In this document: piece after piece, positions 1 to 5,800 of the stretch | Layout: each line of letters starts with the position of its first letter | Numbering within the stretch: the first letter of the stretch is position 1 | NCBI GenBank assembly: GCA_903970355.1 | Contig: CAJCIF010000033.1 | Coordinates: forward strand, 1 to 9,114 | DNA from: Actinomycetota bacterium | GTDB lineage: Bacteria > Cyanobacteriota > Vampirovibrionia > Obscuribacterales > Obscuribacteraceae | Direction of reading: 5' to 3' | Length of the DNA: 9,114 nucleotides | Program-made: the position numbers and the translations under genes | The notes under the pieces: model-generated | Databases searched by the model: none | The model's input: only the letters and a program-made list of their open reading frames with translations | What the model was told of the DNA's origin: nothing

Positions 1-108
1 CTAACATATTCTGCAGAGGCCACGAAGTGGCTGCAATCCGCAAGCGGTGCCCGCTCGTTGCAGCAAGGGCATAGAAGATAGTTTTTTTTGCCGACTATTT
101 TGGTAGTC
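1..108. other. Window edge: inverted repeats and T-run, possible end of an upstream gene or RNA
   Basis: Several short inverted repeats are packed here: GCCAC/GTGGC (19-23/27-31), CCGC/GCGG (38-41/44-47), CTGCAA/TTGCAG (31-36/58-63) and TGCCC/GGGCA (48-52/67-71). The last two interleave, so they could form an H-type pseudoknot. A run of eight T follows at 82-89, then GACTA/TAGTC (93-97/104-108). Read on the plus strand from base 1, a frame stays open to a TAG at 79-81, immediately before the T-run, so this could equally be the last 26 codons of a truncated upstream gene with a terminator behind it. The other two plus frames are also largely open, so neither reading is established. I recognise no RNA family. 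Confidence 0.25.
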
Positions 109-126
109 CTTATGGAAGCGCGTTTT

Positions 127-156
127 TTGACAATTCGGGAACTAATCAAGTATCTC
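127..156 (+). promoter_or_regulatory. Possible sigma70-type promoter for the 186-566 gene
   Basis: A perfect -35 box TTGACA lies at 127-132. The best-placed -10 candidate is TATCTC at 151-156 after 18 bases, which matches the consensus only in its first three bases. Transcription would begin near 163, giving a leader of about 23 bases and cutting into the hairpin at 156-173. The -35 is convincing on its own; the -10 is weak. Confidence 0.3.
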
Positions 157-178
157 GCAAATCTCTATTTGCGGAGGT
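156..178 (+). promoter_or_regulatory. Leader hairpin abutting the Shine-Dalgarno of the 186-566 gene
   Basis: A perfect 7-bp stem, CGCAAAT (156-162) and ATTTGCG (167-173), encloses a CTCT loop. The last base of the 3' arm is also the first base of the Shine-Dalgarno sequence GGAGGT (173-178), which sits 7 bases before the ATG at 186. Folding would leave the Shine-Dalgarno exposed at the foot of the stem, so the hairpin could act as an mRNA stabiliser or as a binding site for a regulator. The pairing is seen; any role is inferred, and it depends on transcription starting upstream of 156. Confidence 0.35.
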
Positions 179-185
179 AACGATC

Positions 186-566
186 ATGAATAACAGAATT
201 AGACGAATTTTTCTTCCAGCCGCGTTTGCTGTGAGCCTTTCCATTCCAATATGCGCATTTGCTCAGAACAGTTCACAAGATAACCAACCAGTTGTCGGAT
301 CAGTTCACACAAGAGAAGCCGGTATTCAACGTAAAATGCAGTTATATTTCAACCAGGGTCTTATTGATTCCAATGAGCTTGCTAGGTTCCAAAGGGATTT
401 CGATGGCATCTGCGTTAAAGAAGACGCTGCCCGAATGAAACAGGATGGTTTGACTGGTACAGCTCGATCGGTAATCATGAAAAAGTTGGATCTTTTCGAG
501 GCCGACCTAGATCAGCATGCATCAAAATCTGGACCACTATTAGCACCACCTGCGCAACCCAAATAA
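186..566 (+). CDS. Small secreted helical protein of unknown function
   Basis: This 126-residue protein starts with a clear Sec signal peptide: a basic stretch MNNRIRR, a hydrophobic core around residues 9-24, and a likely signal peptidase I site after AFA (residues 25-27). There is no lipobox cysteine, so the mature form of about 99 residues should be periplasmic or secreted. The mature part is polar and predicted helical. It contains a run of the form IQRKMQLYFNQGLIDSNELA (about residues 48-67) followed by KMQLYF-like and LDLFEADLD-like helices. This resembles the small exported helical proteins with 'I..G...G.L...E...L...L' periodicity that recur in many environmental bacteria, but I cannot name a family. 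The ATG at 186 is supported by GGAGGT 7 bases upstream. The tail is proline-rich (LAPPAQPK). The next plus-strand gene begins 172 bases on and also encodes an exported protein, but the hairpins between them argue against a simple tight operon. Confidence 0.8.
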   Translation: MNNRIRRIFLPAAFAVSLSIPICAFAQNSSQDNQPVVGSVHTREAGIQRKMQLYFNQGLIDSNELARFQRDFDGICVKEDAARMKQDGLTGTARSVIMKKLDLFEADLDQHASKSGPLLAPPAQPK

Positions 567-599
567 AAGAAAGCGTAGCCTCTGAAAGACCTTTCACGG

Positions 600-637
600 A
601 TGGTTCTGAATCTCGCTTGGGCGAAATTCAGGACCAT
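600..637. repeat. Near-perfect 17-bp palindrome with 4-base loop
   Basis: Bases 600-616 (ATGGTTCTGAATCTCGC) pair with 621-637 (GCGAAATTCAGGACCAT) around a TTGG loop. There is one G-T wobble and one C-A mismatch, and the stem can be lengthened by two pairs (598-599 with 638-639). It lies 33 bases after the stop of the 186-566 gene. No T-run follows on either strand, so it does not look like a standard intrinsic terminator. A REP/BIME-like intergenic repeat, an mRNA 3'-end stabiliser or a regulator site are all possible. Because the sequence is palindromic, both strands show a spurious reading beginning MVLN here. Confidence 0.7.
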
Positions 638-701
638 TCCTGCATGCTTCCTAATATCAAACCTGGGATTTTTACTGTTTCTTCTGGCTCTTATATGTTC
701 T

Positions 702-738
702 AAGGTAGGTACCATATTAGTATGGTGCAGTGTAACCA
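702..738 (+). promoter_or_regulatory. Hairpin between a distant Shine-Dalgarno-like site and the TTG start at 739
   Basis: GTACCATA (709-716) and TATGGTGC (721-728) form an 8-bp stem, including one G-T wobble, with a TTAG loop. The ten bases between the stem and the TTG start at 739 contain no ribosome binding site. An AAGGTAGG stretch at 702-709 precedes the stem. If the stem forms, it would bring this Shine-Dalgarno-like stretch to about 10 bases from the TTG. The stem is seen; the role in start selection is inferred, and the same palindrome could instead be an operator. Confidence 0.35.
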
Positions 739-1680
739 TTGAGAAACCTGATTCGACTTATATCGATAGCCTTAGCGCTGAGCGCCGCCTCATTACCTCC
801 GGCTTTTTGTACGGAGGAAACGCCTCAATTTATGTCTACTGGATTTGATTGGGCTGTCGTGAAGGAAGACCCGAATGGCACGGAAAAGCAGAAAGACGAT
901 CTCGATGCGTTAATAACAGCTCCGAGCAGGACGACGTTCGACAAAAATAATTGGGATACGTCATTAAACGAAAGATTGCAAATGTTGCCTGACCTTTTGC
1001 AAAAGTACGACTTGCATGGACTCAGCGAAGATCAAGTGTTCAAGATAATGGAGCCTGGCAAGGGCTTACTGGAGTCGAAAGTCTCGCATTTTTACCAACT
1101 TAAAGAACGATTCCCTGGAGACGAAAAATGGCTGTTCTTAGAAGTGCATTATTCCAATCGAAAAGTTGACAAATATCGAGTGGGAGAATGCAAACCACAC
1201 AGGTTAGGAGACCATTTTAGCCACTGGTATTCTGAGTCGATTAGCCCACAAACTAAGACAGGCTTTACTTTACGGGCGTTTCGTGACAAAAGATTCTATA
1301 CGGATTCAGAACTGGACGCAGTATTCCGTCAACAGTCAGTACAACTTTTTACGCCAAAGAATTGGCTCGACGATTTTAACTCACGTCTCTTTTTGATACC
1401 GAGTATGGTGCATACTTATAAGCTGTTTGGAAAGAATCGCCAACAGATTCATCAGCTCTTAGGGAATCCCGAGGATATGAACGTTATTATCGAAGATAGG
1501 CCCGATCTAAAGTCAGATGTGGATTGGTTCAGGGTTCAGTATCCTTTCGGATGCATTCTCGATAATTCACCGATGATTTTCCTGGAATTAGCCTACAAAA
1601 ATGGACGTGTTTTGAATTATCGTTTAGTGTCATTTGGAACAAAGGCTGAGTGGACGGGTGTCTTTGGCAAGTGGCATTGA
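739..1680 (+). CDS. Exported protein with two tandem copies of a BamE-like-fold domain (function unknown)
   Basis: This 313-residue protein begins with TTG. The frame is closed by TAA six bases upstream, and only this start gives the signal peptide: MRNLIR, a hydrophobic core to about residue 19, and a C-region PPAFC. The next ATG, at 832, would remove it. The C-region is not a lipobox (Pro at -3), so a periplasmic or secreted protein is more likely than a lipoprotein. The mature chain contains two similar halves, about residues 53-148 and 190-297. Residues 67-109 and 204-246 align without gaps and share F, NW, N-x-RL, P, Y-x-L-x-G and Q. Both halves end in a strand pattern FLE-x-x-Y-x-N-x-x-V-x-x-YR. 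The helix-helix-three-strand order, with a 'G....Q...LLG.P' turn, is what one sees in SmpA/BamE-like folds, so a periplasmic binding or scaffold role is a reasonable guess. It converges with the 1696-2577 gene. No function can be assigned with confidence. Confidence 0.8.
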   Translation: MRNLIRLISIALALSAASLPPAFCTEETPQFMSTGFDWAVVKEDPNGTEKQKDDLDALITAPSRTTFDKNNWDTSLNERLQMLPDLLQKYDLHGLSEDQVFKIMEPGKGLLESKVSHFYQLKERFPGDEKWLFLEVHYSNRKVDKYRVGECKPHRLGDHFSHWYSESISPQTKTGFTLRAFRDKRFYTDSELDAVFRQQSVQLFTPKNWLDDFNSRLFLIPSMVHTYKLFGKNRQQIHQLLGNPEDMNVIIEDRPDLKSDVDWFRVQYPFGCILDNSPMIFLELAYKNGRVLNYRLVSFGTKAEWTGVFGKWH

Positions 1681-1690
1681 ACTGTTCTCT

Positions 1691-1715
1691 GAAAATCACA
1701 CCTTTGTGAGTTTTT
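1691..1715. terminator. Compact bidirectional terminator between convergent genes
   Basis: TCACA (1696-1700) and TGTGA (1705-1709) form a 5-bp stem with a CCTT loop, flanked by AAAA (1692-1695) on the left and TTTTT (1711-1715) on the right. On the plus strand this is a stem followed by five T, 16 bases after the stop of the 739-1680 gene. On the minus strand the same stem is followed by four T and overlaps the stop codon of the 1696-2577 gene. The stem is short, so termination strength is uncertain, but its place between two converging genes supports the call. Confidence 0.5.
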
Positions 1716-2577
1716 GCAGCGCTTCTGCGACCGTTTTCTTGTCAGTGTCGTCTTCCAGACCCAGGGCGTTACGGAGTACATGTCGTTCCTGGTGACCAAT
1801 GAAGCCATCCAACAATTTCTCGTTTACTTGCACACTTGCCAAATCAACAGGGGCCACGATGACTCTGCCCTGTGTCTTTGCATAAATGCATTCGGCCGCC
1901 TTTAGACTTTCTTCCTCGGGAAATCCCAATTCCGTATGTACTGCGGTTTTCAAAACATCAATCATCGTTTTTTTATCCCAGATACCATCGCGAAGGTTCT
2001 CGCATAAGCCCAATTTATCACTAACAACTTGTCTTTGGGCTTCAGTTGCATTGGGCGGCAAACCAAGATCGCGGTTTTCCGCAGAATGATCCTGCGTAAC
2101 TTTCTCAAATATTTCTTGCTGAGTAGCGGTGTCCGGCAAACCACTTTCACTCCTGTCCAGGTGCCGTGAATAAGCTTCCGATTCGGCTGAGGACACAACA
2201 TCTGACCCGTCCATATAGACTTTTCGGCTTTTGAGATAGTTTGTTGCTTCCTCAACTCTTTTGGCGCTGTGAGCTTCTGCAACGATCTCTTTGGCTGGTT
2301 TAAGTTGCAATTGGCCGTTCACTAGTTCAACGACCGGAAGGGAAGACACATGGGTTTCTGTCGTGGTCTGGTCAAATTTTGTCAAAGCCGCAAGGAATTT
2401 TGGCAGATAAGCACTATTTTTGTGGCCGCGCTGGTTGAGCAGATTGAGTGCATGACGGAATTCTTTGCCGTTAGCTATTCCACCTGTAAGTAACTGTTCA
2501 TTACTAGCCCTGAATAGCAAGTAATCTTCCATTATTGAAAATCTTGCCACATCTCTAGTCGTCAAATTATCGGGCAT
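1696..2577 (-). CDS. Unrecognised cytoplasmic helical protein with GLP-type repeats
   Basis: I do not recognise this 293-residue protein. It has no signal peptide or membrane segment, so it is probably cytoplasmic. The ATG at 2577 is preceded by a strong AAGGAGG (2582-2588 on this strand), spaced only 4 bases away. The sequence is mostly polar and helical. The C-terminal half contains four related turns followed by a helix: GLPDTATQQE (about 146-155), LGLPPNATEAQ (171-181), LGFPEEESLK (217-226) and LGLEDDTDKK (272-281). These look like diverged repeats of one short helical unit. There are no catalytic or metal-binding motifs that I can identify; cysteines are few (about residues 192 and 230). 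It is transcribed in the same direction as the synthase operon, 235 bases downstream, but has its own strong ribosome binding site. A functional link to the synthase is not shown. Confidence 0.75.
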   Translation of the reverse strand: MPDNLTTRDVARFSIMEDYLLFRASNEQLLTGGIANGKEFRHALNLLNQRGHKNSAYLPKFLAALTKFDQTTTETHVSSLPVVELVNGQLQLKPAKEIVAEAHSAKRVEEATNYLKSRKVYMDGSDVVSSAESEAYSRHLDRSESGLPDTATQQEIFEKVTQDHSAENRDLGLPPNATEAQRQVVSDKLGLCENLRDGIWDKKTMIDVLKTAVHTELGFPEEESLKAAECIYAKTQGRVIVAPVDLASVQVNEKLLDGFIGHQERHVLRNALGLEDDTDKKTVAEALQKLTKV

Positions 2578-2812
2578 GTTGCCTCCTTAGCCTCGGCGGC
2601 TCGAAGGGTAGGTTGTTCGATGATAATAGCCAGAACTTTTGTCAGATTCTTGGCATGAAAAACCACGTTCGAGTGCGTGCGCTAAAGGCTTATGAAACGG
2701 AAGCAGTTGCGAACGGTCACGTTTCGGTTACGTATGCGGCTTAGATTGTTAAGCGACAAAATCAAACCTCTGGTTTCCATTTATTTGGCAAGATGAAAGG
2801 CACGACTCGTAG
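2578..2812 (-). other. Spacer between the synthase operon and the 1696-2577 gene
   Basis: These 235 bases contain no gene I would support. The minus-strand sequence near 2620-2630 includes a TATTAT that could be a -10 box for the downstream gene, but no acceptable -35 lies at the right distance. A 29-codon plus-strand frame (2655-2744) lacks a ribosome binding site and is judged to be chance. The weak terminator candidate is listed separately. Confidence 0.4.
2757..2776 (-). terminator. Weak candidate terminator for the synthase operon
   Basis: Read on the minus strand, AAACC (2776-2772) and GGTTT (2768-2764) form a 5-bp stem with an AGA loop, followed by GATTTTG. It lies 37 bases after the synthase stop codon, a sensible place. 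The stem is short and A/T-rich and the T-run only four bases long, so this is a candidate only. Confidence 0.3.
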
Positions 2813-5800
2813 CTAGATAATACACACTGCCAAAACGTGATTTGCCAAGAAATGCAGTTCTACTTGCATGGCTTCCGTGCGGACCTTGGTCATGAGTTTT
2901 GAATCGTGCGGATGAATTACTTCGGAATTTACTGTCACTGAACAGCGATTATTTTGCACATCAAATGAAGCTAATCGAAAATTCTTCGGGTTCGATTCGA
3001 ATCCAGTTTTGATTGCCTTGGCAGCAGCTTCTTTGGCAGCCCAGGCAGCAGCTATGTTACGGCTGCTCTTGCCACCTTGTAATTTGCTGAGAATATCTAA
3101 TTCCGATTTCGCAAAAGCGAGATCGTCAAATCCGGCTTCTCTTTCAACTTGCATTTCGAGATCTACGCCTACTCCATTCACGTCGGCTCGATCTGTTGCA
3201 ACAGCATATGCCAAGCCGTCTTTGTGGGTAATGGAAATCTTCCAGTCTCTTTGAGCCTCAGCCAAATTCGCTGAGTATACAAAAGGAGCGCCTTCGGGAT
3301 TGTTATGAATTTCGATATCCGCATAGGTAACGCTCATATCTTCAGCAGCGCTCAGTCTACGACGAACAGCGTCTTTTGCAGCGATGCGGCCAAGTAACCA
3401 ATCGCGCTTGCGTCGCAGATTTGGGAGTGCTTCGTAAGTTTGATTTTCTCGTGGTGCCAACAAGTAATCAGCGCACCAGGACAGCGTGCCTTCATCACTC
3501 GGCAAAACGCTTTCTTCAATCAGGGAAATGTCCGGTGCAGCAGTGAATGGCTTTGACAAGTAGCAAGCGGCCGGGCTTTCAATCAGCTTTCTCCAACTGT
3601 CTTCAAGCGTAATGCGCCGGCTCTTAATTGAATTAAAACGAGCAAGCAACAGTCCGTTTTCAGAAAGCAAACTTACATTTACATCTGTTCCGCGGGCATT
3701 GAGACTGTTGAATTGAGCATGCACTGTGATGTCACCTTCAAGAAGCGGCAAATCAGTGAAGAACTGCACAGAATCAATCATGAACGGTAAGAGTGCATGC
3801 ACAGGTTCATCAAGATCGAAGAGGTGAAACAAAACAAGCTGGGTTGCATTATCCAATAGAAGCGGATCTAAAAGGAAATGCGGATGTTGCAATTCATCCG
3901 CAGCAAACCAACCCTGCGCATTGCGCGCTGTAACCAGTCCATAGTTTTCGTTTGCCTGCAATCCTTTTACAGATCGCACAGACTGCATGCGTTCGCCATG
4001 GAACATTGCGCTTTTCGCATAAAGGCCCTTTTGTTCGAAACGCGATTTCTGCCAATTCTTTTTGGAGGCAGGATGCTGGACTTGAGGCGGCTGGGGCCTT
4101 TCACCGAAAACCACTTCACAAAGCATGAGCGCTTCGGAGGGTTGATATTCGTTTGATTCCGGACCTCGGTAAATGGCAACTTGCACAGCTGGTTGATCTT
4201 CTTGCAATTGGCGAGCAACAATTCGCAACGAAGCGCCTTCAGCACCAATGCGAATTCTCCGCGAGGCTCGCACGTTTCTCAATTCGCAAACCGGCAATTG
4301 TGGGTAATAGAAAGACGAAACTTCCGCCATCAGTTCAAGAGCAACCGTCAAAGGCAAAAGATGGACTCGTTCTCCAAAACCCGGCCACTGTCTCACCGTT
4401 CCACCGATAGCATGATCGAGTAAATATCGATGTGAATTGAGATCGATTGCGAGATCCGCTATGAGGGCTTCTTCATTGTGGACAAATCTGGCGCCTTCCA
4501 ATAACGGATAGTTAGAAGTATTTTGAGACCCGTGATCTTGGCTATAGCCTTCTGGATTTTCGCTTCCGCCTAGATAACTGAGCATCACTTCGTTTTGTGC
4601 GCTCATCAAGTTCTCATGAAACACAGACATATTGCTCAGATACGAAGTTACTATCGCATCCGGTCCAATCAATGGTGCGGGTTCCGGTTGTGAACTGGGC
4701 GATTGAGCGACAGATTCTTCTGAGGGGGCATGAGTTTTGGTGGGGTCATATTGCAGGCGTTCCTGCCAGCCTTCTTTCAACATGATTTCTGGATAGGCAA
4801 GTTTCAAAAGCGCCGGCGGGCGACTTTGAGTTGGTTTTCCGAAATCGATGGCTATTGGCTGCCGGCGCGCAAATAGGTACTGCGCGTCTACATCAATACC
4901 GCTAGAAAATAGTGTGGCAATCATGTGTTGAACTTGAGAGATTGCAGAGCCGTTTTGCTTGTTAGAAGCGACAGCCAAATGTGGACGGGTGGACAATATT
5001 TCCGAAACAACCGGCGTTAGAGTGTCTTTTGGACCTACTTCAATGAATTTCGTCACACCGGCTTCGTATAAAGCTTCAATTGTTTTGCGCAAAAGAATCG
5101 GTTTGCTGAACAGCTCCGTCATGATCAGCTTTGTAGCATCGGGATCTTCCGGATATGGCGCAGCAATCGAACAAGACCAGGATTCAAGCGCAGCAGGACT
5201 CAATTCCAATTCGTCTACTTCAGTTCGATCTGTTGCAACCATTCCTTTGACGAGAGCAGTGTGATAAGGAATGGCAACTGGCAAATAATCCGCTTCCATT
5301 CCTTGCGATTCAAGCGCATTTACAAGGCTATCAACATTGGCACGACTGCCTGTCAAAATAACTTGCTTGTCGGAAAGGTCTGCACTGAGGTACACCTCAC
5401 CGCTCTTCTTCATAAGAGGTGCGATTTGCTCGAATGATGCTTTGACTTTGATAGAGCGCAGATCTGCCAACTTCTCTTTTGGAATGGCGTTTGCCACACC
5501 AGTGCTAAGGTGGTAAAAAGTAGGTGTTCCACCTAATATATCTGCTGCACCGCCCATGGTGAGAGCGGCGAATTCTCCAGTACTGCAACCAAGTAGAACA
5601 TCAGGCACAATGCCAAGCTTGATGAGCAAAACGAAGAGCGCCCATTCCGCCATGAGCACAGTAACAACGGCATTGTCCATGGCAGCAAGAGCGGCAACGG
5701 TAACGCTGTCATTAGCGGAACCAACTTCTGCACGTGGGAAAACTTTATCGCAAGGAGACTCGTTTTGATTTGCTTTGGCAACGAAGTCTACGAAATCGAA

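Noticed and set aside
1..72. Minus-strand 23-codon frame ATG to TAG
   Set aside because: No ribosome binding site upstream (the preceding sequence is an A-run), and it lies over the inverted repeats. Chance is the simplest explanation.
512..739. Minus-strand 75-codon frame
   Set aside because: It runs antisense through the end of the 186-566 gene and the palindrome, has no Shine-Dalgarno, and its composition is not protein-like.
739..813. Lipoprotein signal peptide for the 739-1680 protein
   Set aside because: The only candidate cysteine, Cys24, is preceded by P-A-F, which does not fit a lipobox; a signal peptidase I substrate is more likely.
600..848. Plus-strand 82-codon frame with a membrane-like hydrophobic stretch
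   Set aside because: Its start falls inside the palindrome, it has no ribosome binding site, and it overlaps the signal-peptide region of the well-supported 739-1680 gene. The similar MVLN start on the opposite strand shows it is an effect of the inverted repeat.
2655..2744. Plus-strand 29-codon frame starting MKNHVRVR
   Set aside because: There is no ribosome binding site before the ATG and no recognisable feature; a frame of this length is expected by chance.
5324..5332. D-S-L tripeptide (residues 808-810) in the KS-AT-DH-PPTase subunit as a carrier-protein attachment site
   Set aside because: It lies within the small subdomain of the AT, in the usual GSRANVDSLVNAL-type stretch between nucleophile and catalytic His, and lacks the flanking carrier helices.
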